Below are positions 1 to 7,966 of a stretch of DNA of 64,000 bases, one piece after another. The translations under genes were made by a program, and so were the position numbers. The DNA is from JACMJL01 sp963791805 (GTDB lineage: Bacteria; Bacillota; Clostridia; Clostridiales; Clostridiaceae): contig CAWBTU010000004.1 in the NCBI GenBank assembly GCA_963791805.1, positions 62,001 to 126,000 on the forward strand. The letters run 5' to 3'. Below the pieces are notes generated by a model. It made no database searches and was not told the DNA's origin. It was given only the letters and a program-made list of their open reading frames with translations. Every line of letters starts with the position of its first letter. Position 1 is the first letter of the stretch.

Positions 1-1221
1 CGCCTTATAGTGTGCAACTGTTTCAATTTCACCAATATCAACAGATAATGCTGATTTAATTAACGCTTCCCCATAACCTGTAACAACTGAATTTGCAATA
101 ACCGCTTCAGTAGGCAGAATACCATATAACTCTTTTAATATGGTTATACATTGCTTTAAAGGATTACCTTGGTTACTTCCATAATATGAGTAAAGTAGCG
201 CACCATTTTCATCAATAAGCGCTGCCTTAGTTGTGGTTGAACCTGCATCAATTCCCAAGTAACACTTACCTTTATAAGTATTTAAGTCATTTCTTTTAGC
301 TTTATGCAAACTATGTCTATCATTAAACTCATTACGCTCTTGATTATCAATAAATAAGGGCCTTAATCTTTCAATCTCATGACTAACTGATTCTTTTAAT
401 TTTGTAAGCCTAGAGTTTAAATCCTTGAAGGAAATCACTTTCTCCTCTTTTGAGGAAAGTGCAGCCCCTATAGCTACGAATAGCTGTGAATTTTCTGGAA
501 AAATCACTTGCTCTGGAGTCAGATTTAAAGTTTCAACAAACCTTTTCCTTAACTCAGATAAAAAATATAATGGTCCTCCTAGAAACGCAACATTACCCCT
601 AATAGGTTTTCCACAGGCAAGACCACTTATAGTCTGATTTACCACAGATTGAAAAATAGATGCCGCAATATCTTCTCTTGCAGCTCCTTCATTGAGCAAA
701 GGTTGCACATCTGTTTTAGCAAAAACACCACATCTAGCAGCAATAGGATATAAAACGTTATAGCTCTTTGCCATTTCATTTAGTCCAAAAGCATCTGTTT
801 GAAGTAATGCCGACATTTGATCTATAAAAGCTCCCGTACCGCCTGCGCAGGTTCCATTCATTCTCTGATCAATGGTATCATCAAAATAAGTTATCTTTGC
901 ATCTTCTCCACCCAGTTCTATTGCTACATCAGTTTGTGGAATTAATGTCTCAACAGTTTTTGTCCCAGCAATTACTTCTTGGACAAAAGCAACATCTAAC
1001 CACTTAGATACTAAAAAGCCACCTGAACCTGTTACCATAACAGTTACTAATTCTTCTTTAAATATAGAAGATGCTTCTTCTATTAAACTAACTATTGTAT
1101 TCTTAATATCTGAAAAATGTCTTTCGTATTTACTAAATAATATTTTATCGCTATCGTCAATAACAACTAGTTTTACAGTTGTCGATCCAACATCTAGACC
1201 CAAATGTAATAACCTTCTCAT
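1..1221 (-). CDS. 2-hydroxyacyl-CoA dehydratase activase, BadF/BcrA type (N-terminal part)
   Basis: The frame stays open for 407 codons from an ATG at 1221 to the window edge, so the C-terminus is missing. There are two ASKHA ATPase domains in series. The first starts at about residue 5 with LGLDVGSTTVKLVV; the second starts at about residue 325 with LGIDAGSTTTKAAL. The first also holds the two cysteines expected to bridge a [4Fe-4S] cluster between subunits (NGTCAGGTGAF near residue 125, AARCGVFAKTD near 165). Such double-activase proteins of about 1400 residues usually continue into a dehydratase-like domain. The family uses ATP to inject one low-potential electron into 2-hydroxyacyl-CoA dehydratases. 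Two dehydratase subunits lie on the same strand at 6.2-9.1 kb, but they are too far away to be in one operon, so the partnership is only inferred. Confidence 0.9.
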   Translation of the reverse strand, partial: MRRLLHLGLDVGSTTVKLVVIDDSDKILFSKYERHFSDIKNTIVSLIEEASSIFKEELVTVMVTGSGGFLVSKWLDVAFVQEVIAGTKTVETLIPQTDVAIELGGEDAKITYFDDTIDQRMNGTCAGGTGAFIDQMSALLQTDAFGLNEMAKSYNVLYPIAARCGVFAKTDVQPLLNEGAAREDIAASIFQSVVNQTISGLACGKPIRGNVAFLGGPLYFLSELRKRFVETLNLTPEQVIFPENSQLFVAIGAALSSKEEKVISFKDLNSRLTKLKESVSHEIERLRPLFIDNQERNEFNDRHSLHKAKRNDLNTYKGKCYLGIDAGSTTTKAALIDENGALLYSYYGSNQGNPLKQCITILKELYGILPTEAVIANSVVTGYGEALIKSALSVDIGEIETVAHYKA

Positions 1222-1467
1222 CGCTCATCTTCCCATTCTTCTTAATTGTTTATAATAAACACCTTGTAATAGTATTTATTAGTCCACTTTTTATTATATG
1301 TTTTTATCTTGAAAATTTCAACTATTCCTATTATTTTATGCGTGCAAGATATTATCTCAACTTCACTTATTTGAATATTTAGGGATAAAATTGGAGAAAA
1401 TAAAGGTAATATTTTATATTTAAAGCTAATAGAATTTATATAGAAGTTTACTTTTGGAGGCGATAAA

Positions 1468-1818
1468 ATGAATTACTTTAATAGGGCAAATGATTATTAT
1501 AATTCAAAAGACTATAATAGTGCCATTGAAATGTATAAAAAATCCTCAACAAATCAACAAAATGAACCAGCTTGCCTTTATAATTCTGCTGTATGTTTTA
1601 TAAAATTACAACAGTATAATAAAGCAATCCCACTTCTAAAATCCGCCATAAATCTAAAAAAACAAAGCATCTACTTTTTTAATCTTGCCTACTGCTACGC
1701 AATGGAAAAAGACTACAAAAAAGCACTAATTCACTTTAACATCGCCTGGTCCCTTGACGAAACCGATAAAGACTGCGAAAAAGCAATAAACTTAATAACA
1801 AGGAACTTGAAAAAGTAA
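1468..1818 (+). CDS. small TPR-repeat protein
   Basis: This 116-residue soluble protein is built from about three tetratricopeptide repeats, for example YNSKDYNSAIEMYKKSS, LQQYNKAIPLLKSAI and EKDYKKALIHFNIAW. The alanine and tyrosine pattern is typical of TPR helices. The start is supported by a good ribosome site (GGAGG, nine bases upstream of ATG). It stands alone: the upstream gene is divergent, and a repeat cluster lies downstream. TPR proteins act as protein-binding scaffolds. There is no catalytic domain and no signal peptide, and nothing nearby identifies a partner. Confidence 0.8.
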   Translation: MNYFNRANDYYNSKDYNSAIEMYKKSSTNQQNEPACLYNSAVCFIKLQQYNKAIPLLKSAINLKKQSIYFFNLAYCYAMEKDYKKALIHFNIAWSLDETDKDCEKAINLITRNLKK

Positions 1819-1845
1819 CTCCAACTATTTTTTTAATACATAAAT

Positions 1846-2332
1846 GCGTTAAGTCCACCAAATGTTTGAGCATAGCGAGTTCTCAACCATCTTCTCACGT
1901 CAAATATTAATATTTACTCTACTATTCAAAATGTACGCAAAAGTAACAAGATGCTATTTTCTGCGTAGAGTTTGTCTGAACGAGCACTAGAAAGACTTGG
2001 CTGGTTAATTTCAAAATTGCGTTAAGTCCACGAAATGTTTGAGCGTAGCCAATTCTCAAATATCTCCCCACTTCAAATATTAATATTTATTCTACTATAA
2101 AAATCTACGCAAAAGGAAAGACATGAGATTTTATGCGTAGAGGTTGTCTGAGCGAGCATTAGAAAGACTTGGCTGGTTAATTTGGAAATTGCGTTAAGTC
2201 CACGAAATGTTTGAGCGTAGCGAGTTTTGAGTGGATAGCAATTTTCAAATTAACCAGCTTAGTCTTTCTATGCGCAGCGAACAACCTCTTAGCATAAAAT
2301 CTCATGTCTTTCCTTTTATCCTACATTCGAAA
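1846..2332. repeat. 171-bp direct repeat cluster ending in a long inverted repeat
   Basis: Units begin with GCGTTAAGTCCACSAAATG at about 1846, 2019 and 2190, giving a period of about 171-173 bp. The first two units are complete: each contains TTTGAGCRTAGC, AAATATTAATATTTA, a TGCGTAGAG segment and AAGACTTGGCTGGTTAA. The third is cut short and continues into an approximately 80-bp inverted copy of the second half of unit 2 (about 2107-2190 against 2230-2320). The transcript could fold into a long imperfect hairpin. It fills the gap between convergent genes, so it may act as a bidirectional terminator. A degraded copy of the inverted part lies at about 43305-43350. Confidence 0.85.
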
Positions 2333-2346
2333 TCAATATTTATAAA

Positions 2347-3489
2347 TCACCATTCTCCAGCAACTTCCGCCCCCTTATGATCCATATCAAACCTTGCCGT
2401 ATCAAAATAATTACCACCCTTAAAAAATGTGCAATCTACATTGACCCATCTTTTATCTTCAGTATAGTATATTTGATTCCATGCATGTCCAACCCAACTA
2501 ACCCCATTGAAACCATATCCCGTAATAAGCCTTACTTTAATATCATTAGCTCGGCACATAGCTACAAAAAGACATGCATAATCGAAGCAAATTCCTTTTT
2601 TACTATCAAAGGTAGAAATTGCACCAGAATTCTGACTAAAATTGTTATTGAGAACAGCATTAGCTTTTGCACTATCATACTCAATATTTTTTCCAATCCA
2701 TGTATATAATGTTTTAGATTTATAAAGAATATCTCTTTGCTTTGAAATAAGTTGTTTTGCATAATCATCTATTGTCTTGTTTGATTTAATACCTTCTTCT
2801 AATGTAACCCCATTATAGTAAACAACTCCAGTAGATTGCCAACCATCTTTTGTTTGAATTTTAAAGGAATCATTGATTATTGTAGGCAGTTGCTTTGCTA
2901 TTGCTGATTTAGTAATTGGAATTACAACTTCTGTACAAACATTATTATATAATTTTGACTCCTGTAAATATGAATTCACATCATTATCTTTATTGAAATT
3001 CGAATAAATGTTTAAGGTAAAGACTACCACTAAAACATATGCTATGGCCCTAGGAAAATGGAATATCACCCCTATTATTCTTTTAAAAACATCGCTTCTT
3101 GATTTGACCCTTTTTTCAATAATGTCTAATATAGGGAAAAGTGTAATCATAAAAACAAAATACAGAGCCAAACTTATTATCTTATATATTATATAAATTA
3201 TTAATGGAATAATAATTACGTACAAAATCAAATTATTATTCTGTATATAGTTAGCTGTTTTCATGGGAATCAAATCATATAATCTTTTGTATATGCCAGT
3301 CTCATGCTCAAGAAATAATTTCCGACAAAAACTACTCCCCATAAATAGAGCTATTATAAATGCAATATCTCCGCCTATACTACTTACACCTTTTTTATAA
3401 TTATCTGATGAAAATTTTATAAAAAAGCCTTTAATTAAAGGATATAAAAATACAATAAATAGTACTAGTGTGACTGGATTGGACTTCAC
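2347..3489 (-). CDS. membrane-anchored transglutaminase-like protein
   Basis: The protein has 380 residues and a GTG start preceded by GGTGAT. The N-terminal 170 residues hold about four hydrophobic segments. The remainder is a transglutaminase-like (papain-fold) domain. The likely triad is Cys in KGICFDYACLFVAMCR (about 300), His in WVGHAWNQIYY (about 337) and Asp in WVNVDCTFFKG (about 352). The domain should face outside the cell. It could cleave or cross-link peptides or surface proteins, but no substrate can be read from the sequence. It lies two bases downstream of recX and probably shares its transcript. Confidence 0.8.
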   Translation of the reverse strand: MKSNPVTLVLFIVFLYPLIKGFFIKFSSDNYKKGVSSIGGDIAFIIALFMGSSFCRKLFLEHETGIYKRLYDLIPMKTANYIQNNNLILYVIIIPLIIYIIYKIISLALYFVFMITLFPILDIIEKRVKSRSDVFKRIIGVIFHFPRAIAYVLVVVFTLNIYSNFNKDNDVNSYLQESKLYNNVCTEVVIPITKSAIAKQLPTIINDSFKIQTKDGWQSTGVVYYNGVTLEEGIKSNKTIDDYAKQLISKQRDILYKSKTLYTWIGKNIEYDSAKANAVLNNNFSQNSGAISTFDSKKGICFDYACLFVAMCRANDIKVRLITGYGFNGVSWVGHAWNQIYYTEDKRWVNVDCTFFKGGNYFDTARFDMDHKGAEVAGEW

Positions 3490-3491
3490 TA

Positions 3492-4361
3492 TTAATCACC
3501 AACCTTCATAACTACTTTCTTTAAAACTACTTTTATTTCATCCCATCCATAACCCTTCCTAAGAAGATAATCCGAAAGTTTTTTATAAACCTTTCTATTA
3601 TCCTTTTCAGATTTAATTATGATATTGTATCTTTTCTCTGCTAGCTCTAATAGTTCATCATCTTCATTATCATCTTCATTATCATTTTCAAAGCTTTCAG
3701 CCTCTTTTTCGATTTCAAAAGTAACTTCCTTAAGTATACTTGGTACTACTTCCTTAACGATTTCAAAGTTAAACCCTTTTGTTACTAAAAAATCCCCAAG
3801 TTTTTTGTAAAGTTTATTTTTGTCTTTTTCATTTTTTATTAATATATTTAACTTTTTTTTCGCAAGTTCTCTGGCTACTACTTTTTCATTGCCTTCAAGT
3901 AATAAATTTAACTTTTCTTCAATTATATGTTCTGGAATACCTTTATTTTTCAATGCAAATTTTATCTTTTCTCGCCCTGCTCCATTCATTTTCTCTTTGA
4001 TGTATGCATTTGCATATCTTGAATCATTAACAAAATTGTACTCCTTCATAAATTCCATTACTCTATTAATAGTTTTTTCTTCATATTCTTTGTCCAAAAG
4101 TTTATCGATTACTTCTTTTTCCGATTTATAGGTTCTCTCAATACACTTCAGCGCATCATTTTTCCCTTTAAAGTAATTATCTTCTTCTGTTATCTCAATA
4201 ATACTTTCTTCTTCAATTTTGTTTCCCTTTTGAATTTTATATTTATATACTAGCTCTAAACTACAGGCAAATGAAAACTCATAATCTATATAAATATTAA
4301 CCCTATCAGTATTTTTTTTCTGAGCTTCTATTCCTGTTACTTTTCCATTCATTTTATTCAC
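3492..4361 (-). CDS. recX: RecX regulatory protein, extended form
   Basis: RecX binds RecA filaments and limits their activity. The N-terminal part fits the family: a beta-rich start (VTGIEAQKKNTDRVNIY) followed by three-helix repeats, including CIERTYKSEKEVIDKLL and DSRYANAYIKEKM. At 289 residues it is clearly longer than usual RecX proteins (about 150-220). The extra length comes from an acidic linker around residue 225 and a second copy of the last helical repeat: KLNILIKNEKDKNKLYKKL is echoed by RYNIIIKSEKDNRKVYKKL. The start overlaps the end of the upstream M16 peptidase gene by eight bases, suggesting translational coupling. Confidence 0.87.
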   Translation of the reverse strand: MNKMNGKVTGIEAQKKNTDRVNIYIDYEFSFACSLELVYKYKIQKGNKIEEESIIEITEEDNYFKGKNDALKCIERTYKSEKEVIDKLLDKEYEEKTINRVMEFMKEYNFVNDSRYANAYIKEKMNGAGREKIKFALKNKGIPEHIIEEKLNLLLEGNEKVVARELAKKKLNILIKNEKDKNKLYKKLGDFLVTKGFNFEIVKEVVPSILKEVTFEIEKEAESFENDNEDDNEDDELLELAEKRYNIIIKSEKDNRKVYKKLSDYLLRKGYGWDEIKVVLKKVVMKVGD

Positions 4362-5604
4362 TCTTTCCAGGTAATAATATGTGAATAGTTGGTTTACTAA
4401 ATACAGTTTCAGCCGTTAAATAAATTTCTTCTCTTTTAATGTTTTTTAGCATTTCCATATCATTAACAAACCCATAAATATCATCTCCGTCAACACTTCT
4501 ATGCATAACATAATTTCCAAGTTCTGTTGGGTCTTCTAAAGTTGATGCTATTGCTGTTTTTAACACCTTTTTCATTAGTTCAATTGAACTGTCATCGAAA
4601 ATTATTTTCCTTTTAATAATACTAGCTATGCAATCGTCAATAATAGAAATTGCTTCATTAACATATTCATCACTAACTGATGTATAAATATACAAAGTTT
4701 TAACATGATATGAGGAATCCATTTCTGAATAAACATCGTAGGCAAGTCCTCTTTCTTCTCTCAATTTTCTAAATAAAATGGAATTATTACTTGCACCAAA
4801 TCTATGATTTAAAATTCTTAAAACAAGTTCCTCATAGTCACTTAATCCATAGAAAGTATATAGATAGATAATTGTACTTTGCTCAATATCTTTTTTATAC
4901 GAAGTTGTAACTTGAGGAATATTCTTTTCCTCGATAACTTTTTCCATCTTTAATTGTTGACATTTCCAATCATTAAAATACTTATTAATCAAAAATAATA
5001 CTTCTTCATGATCGAAATTAGAAACTATAGTAATATAACAGTTGTTAGGGACATAATATTTTTTATAAAAGTCAACAAGCTTCTTCTTGTTTATTGCTTT
5101 TACAATTTTTTCGTCACCAATAACATCATATTTAAGTGGACTTTTTGAAAATGCCACTTCATTTATTTTATTAAAGCTATATTCTTCAATATCATCCCTG
5201 CTCGTCCTTATTTCAGCAAGGATTACGCCTCGTTCCTTTTCTATTTCATCTTCAGGGAAAATGGAATTGAGTAGCATGTCGCTTAATAATTTTAGAGAAT
5301 TTTCAAGTTCTTCTCTTAAAGCTGTAATGCTATAGACAGTGCAACTATAATCAGTATATGCATTATATTCTCCGCCAATCTGTTCAAGTTCACCATTTAG
5401 AATTTCATTATTTCTTTCATTAGTACCCTTAAAAAGCATATGCTCAATAAAATGAGAGATACCCTTTTCTGCTTTATTCTCTACTAGAGCTCCCACTTTA
5501 ATTCCAATATTTATGGACATTAATTGAGACTCTCTCTTAACACTTATAAATTTTAACCCATTATCCAAAACAAATTCTTGAGCATCAAAAACCTTATTAT
5601 TCAT
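4354..5604 (-). CDS. M16-family zinc peptidase (insulinase/processing peptidase type)
   Basis: This 416-residue protein contains the inverted zinc motif HFIEH near residue 65, with the downstream glutamate in EKERGVILAE about 70 residues later, so the catalytic set is complete. The length and two-lobed layout match bacterial processing-peptidase-like M16B enzymes, which cut short unfolded peptides in a closed chamber. There is no signal peptide, so it is probably cytoplasmic. The start has GGAGTATAT directly before ATG. It is the first gene of a run with recX and the transglutaminase-like gene. The substrate is unknown. Confidence 0.9.
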   Translation of the reverse strand: MNNKVFDAQEFVLDNGLKFISVKRESQLMSINIGIKVGALVENKAEKGISHFIEHMLFKGTNERNNEILNGELEQIGGEYNAYTDYSCTVYSITALREELENSLKLLSDMLLNSIFPEDEIEKERGVILAEIRTSRDDIEEYSFNKINEVAFSKSPLKYDVIGDEKIVKAINKKKLVDFYKKYYVPNNCYITIVSNFDHEEVLFLINKYFNDWKCQQLKMEKVIEEKNIPQVTTSYKKDIEQSTIIYLYTFYGLSDYEELVLRILNHRFGASNNSILFRKLREERGLAYDVYSEMDSSYHVKTLYIYTSVSDEYVNEAISIIDDCIASIIKRKIIFDDSSIELMKKVLKTAIASTLEDPTELGNYVMHRSVDGDDIYGFVNDMEMLKNIKREEIYLTAETVFSKPTIHILLPGKSE

Positions 5605-5691
5605 ATATACTCCTTTAATTAAACTAATACCTTAAGTTTATATAATATCATATTATTAATTATAATTCTATGTTCTATTTACCAATTATAC

Positions 5692-5717
5692 TGGGACAGA
5701 GTAATTAAAAACCCTGT
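5692..5717. terminator. hairpin GGGACAG / CCTGTCC
   Basis: A GGGACAG arm and a CCTGTCC arm enclose an AT-rich loop. It lies between the M16 peptidase gene and the small ORF, in the position of a terminator for the small minus-strand ORF, but the U-tract is weak. Confidence 0.45.
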
Positions 5718-5730
5718 CCGAACTTAGTTA

Positions 5731-5856
5731 TTATTCCGTTCCTTTAATAAGGCCTTTACTAGAATGTTTTTTCTGTTCATCTACATGTATTACCTCTGGA
5801 CTTTTGGGCTGTTTACTCCCTTTTTTTGCTGCTTTTTTATCTTCACTATGAGTCAT
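5731..5856 (-). CDS. 41-residue Lys-rich hypothetical protein
   Basis: An ATG preceded by GAGAGGAG opens a 41-codon frame that starts MTHSEDKKAAKKGS and ends GLIKGTE. It is hydrophilic and lysine/serine-rich, with no cysteine and no membrane segment. I do not recognise the family. The well-placed ribosome site and a similar small gene just upstream on the same strand argue that it is real. A nucleic-acid-binding or spore-core role is possible from composition, but that is only a guess. Confidence 0.55.
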   Translation of the reverse strand: MTHSEDKKAAKKGSKQPKSPEVIHVDEQKKHSSKGLIKGTE

Positions 5857-5912
5857 AGATTTCTCCTCTCAATTTGAAAATATTGTATAAATAAATTTAG
5901 CATTATAGATTC

Positions 5913-6047
5913 TTAATCTAAATGCTTCTCTTCTGGGGCTCCAAAAACTGCCCTAGCACTTTCATCTTTTGGACTATGTTTAATATTTTTCTTTTTGAAA
6001 TTGTCATCTTTCTTTTTGTTTTCCTTGCTGTATTTGATTTTGTCCAT
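5913..6047 (-). CDS. 44-residue Lys-rich hypothetical protein
   Basis: An ATG with a strong site (AAGGGGAG, seven bases upstream) opens a frame starting MDKIKYSKENKKKDD and ending FGAPEEKHLD. The first half is almost all Lys/Asp/Asn, and the C-terminal half holds the motif SARAVFGAPEE. I have the impression that small clostridial proteins with a similar ending exist, but I cannot name a family with certainty. It shares its strand and size class with the adjacent 41-residue gene. Confidence 0.6.
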   Translation of the reverse strand: MDKIKYSKENKKKDDNFKKKNIKHSPKDESARAVFGAPEEKHLD

Positions 6048-6130
6048 ATTAACTCCCCTTTCATCTTTATAATTTACAATTAATATTATATTTATTCTTT
6101 TGATATGCTAATTCATAAACTTAACTAATA

Positions 6131-6185
6131 AAACAAACCCCATGACATTGAATATAGCTTCAATTTTCATGAGGTTTGTTTTTTA
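6131..6185. terminator. bidirectional rho-independent terminator
   Basis: ACAAACC and GGTTTGT arms extend through CATGA/TCATG and ATTGAA/TTCAAT into a stem of about 18 pairs. A T-run follows on both strands. It ends the dehydratase operon, whose stop codon is at 6203. Confidence 0.85.
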
Positions 6186-6202
6186 ACTAAGTTTTTGTAC
6201 TC

Positions 6203-7948
6203 TTACCAGTCGCCTTCTTCACCGTCATCTATATATAAAAGACTTGCGTCTATTGGCTCTGCATGCATAACTTCTGTCATGAATTTATTAATTTGATTTC
6301 TAATGCCTTGTCTTGAAGTAACCCTGCTATCAAGGAACTCATATCTAAATGTACACATTGGTACTCCATTTTGTTTGCAAGTATCTCTCATTGCAGCTTC
6401 TAAGGACATACTATTTTTGCAACCAACATGAGCAGGTAGTAACATAAAGTCTACCTTATAATCTTTAATAACTCTTGCAAGATCACCTAGCATATTTTCT
6501 GCTGGACCTCTTGTATGTCTAGACATTGTTGCCCACATATAACGTTTTGATAACCCTTGTAACATTAAATCTACACTAGATGTGTCTATATAAGACATAT
6601 CACCATAAGTGTCAAGATCCATCATTGATCCTATACCCCAACATCTCTCAAGCCAACCTGGCAAATGACCATATGATGCAGGCCATGGATTCCAAACTAT
6701 TGTACGATATCTAAAATTAGGGAAGCATATCTTTCCTTTTTTGTAATCTTTCTTAGCTATTTCAGTTAATCGTTTATGATGCTTTGTAGTTTCTGGCAAA
6801 CCAGAAATGCAATTAAAGCTCCATAAATGTGGTAAAGCTATGGCGTCATTACAAATAGGTGCATCATCTAATTTCGCAAGCTCCCATCTTTCAATTTCGT
6901 ATTCAACCATTTCGTTGTAATTTTCGCAAGCATCTTTTAGCTTATTCCAATCCATAGTATGGCCTGTATTATCTTGTAAGAATTTTATCATTCCCTTAAG
7001 ATCTTCTACAAAAGGTTCAATTGCATCGTCATTTCTAAAGTCATATGAAGCACTCATTCTATAGATTGGCACATTACCTAATTTTTCTTGAATAGTTTCA
7101 TAGGAAGAAAATCCTCCATCACATGGAAGGTTAGAACAAACAATGCATTTTGCCATAGGGATTTCACCCAGTAAAGAAACTCCTGTAGTCATTCTTGGTA
7201 ATCCACAAGTATCTGAAGGTAAACCAGCATTTTCTGCTGCATCAAGATACCTTACACCTGTATATTGATCAAGTTTAGCTAAAATAGTTCCTGGAAGCTC
7301 TGAAACTACATTCTCTAAATCCATTGCAATCAAAACTTCTTTGGGAAGCATATACGCTTGAGTAAGTATTACTTCATCTGGATGTTGAAGTGCATTTAAG
7401 AACATATCGCACATTGACTTTATCATATATGATGTTTGAATTTGTACTTGTTTAACGTTAGCACCACTTCGTCCTTCTACATATGTAGTAGCCATGGAAT
7501 TAGCCTTCATCATATCAAATAACCAAGTGTATTTTAACATACCTGAAGTAACTGCTATAGGGTCTTTTAATCCCATTGCACTTATGTTAAACCAGTTAAT
7601 ACACCAATGTTTGTAATTTAAAATTTCTATTTTCAATCTTTCTGGAACCATATCACTTATTGTTTCCACTTTATTTGTAATTTTTTTCACTGGTTCAGAT
7701 TCCTTAACAGCAGTTTTAATAAACTGCGATTCATCTGAATTTAACATTACTTTTATAGAACCAACCCGAGCTACCTGCTGCTTTAGCATATCCTTTGCAA
7801 ATTTTTTAGGAAAGTCCGATTTTTTTAAGCCCTCTAAATCTTCTTTAACAGTTAATTTTGCATTCTTAAGCTTTCCTGATTCTTTTGCATTTTTCACTAT
7901 TGAAGTTCCTATTTTAGCAAAGGCACTTATTTTTTCTAAACTTTTCAT
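6203..7948 (-). CDS. 2-hydroxyacyl-CoA dehydratase, larger subunit (HgdA/FldB-like)
   Basis: This 581-residue protein belongs to the 2-hydroxyacyl-CoA dehydratase D-component family. These proteins hold a [4Fe-4S] cluster and remove water from (R)-2-hydroxyacyl-CoA by a ketyl-radical route after one-electron activation. Recognisable parts are CIVCSNLPCDGGFSSYE near residue 270, FRYRTIVWNPWPASYGHLPG near 400 and LLPAHVGCKNSMSLEAAMRD near 520. Known homologues are about 400-480 residues; here an N-terminal Lys-rich extension of about 100 residues precedes the core. It follows the smaller subunit by 18 bases, clearly as one operon. No single-domain activator gene is adjacent. The substrate (2-hydroxyglutaryl-, lactoyl- or aryllactyl-CoA) cannot be told from sequence alone. 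Confidence 0.85.
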   Translation of the reverse strand: MKSLEKISAFAKIGTSIVKNAKESGKLKNAKLTVKEDLEGLKKSDFPKKFAKDMLKQQVARVGSIKVMLNSDESQFIKTAVKESEPVKKITNKVETISDMVPERLKIEILNYKHWCINWFNISAMGLKDPIAVTSGMLKYTWLFDMMKANSMATTYVEGRSGANVKQVQIQTSYMIKSMCDMFLNALQHPDEVILTQAYMLPKEVLIAMDLENVVSELPGTILAKLDQYTGVRYLDAAENAGLPSDTCGLPRMTTGVSLLGEIPMAKCIVCSNLPCDGGFSSYETIQEKLGNVPIYRMSASYDFRNDDAIEPFVEDLKGMIKFLQDNTGHTMDWNKLKDACENYNEMVEYEIERWELAKLDDAPICNDAIALPHLWSFNCISGLPETTKHHKRLTEIAKKDYKKGKICFPNFRYRTIVWNPWPASYGHLPGWLERCWGIGSMMDLDTYGDMSYIDTSSVDLMLQGLSKRYMWATMSRHTRGPAENMLGDLARVIKDYKVDFMLLPAHVGCKNSMSLEAAMRDTCKQNGVPMCTFRYEFLDSRVTSRQGIRNQINKFMTEVMHAEPIDASLLYIDDGEEGDW

Positions 7949-7966
7949 ACTCTACACCTCTCTCTC

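Noticed and set aside
3619..4131. Plus-strand frames opposite recX rich in Ser and Phe
   Set aside because: These are antisense shadows of the acidic and lysine-rich recX codons.
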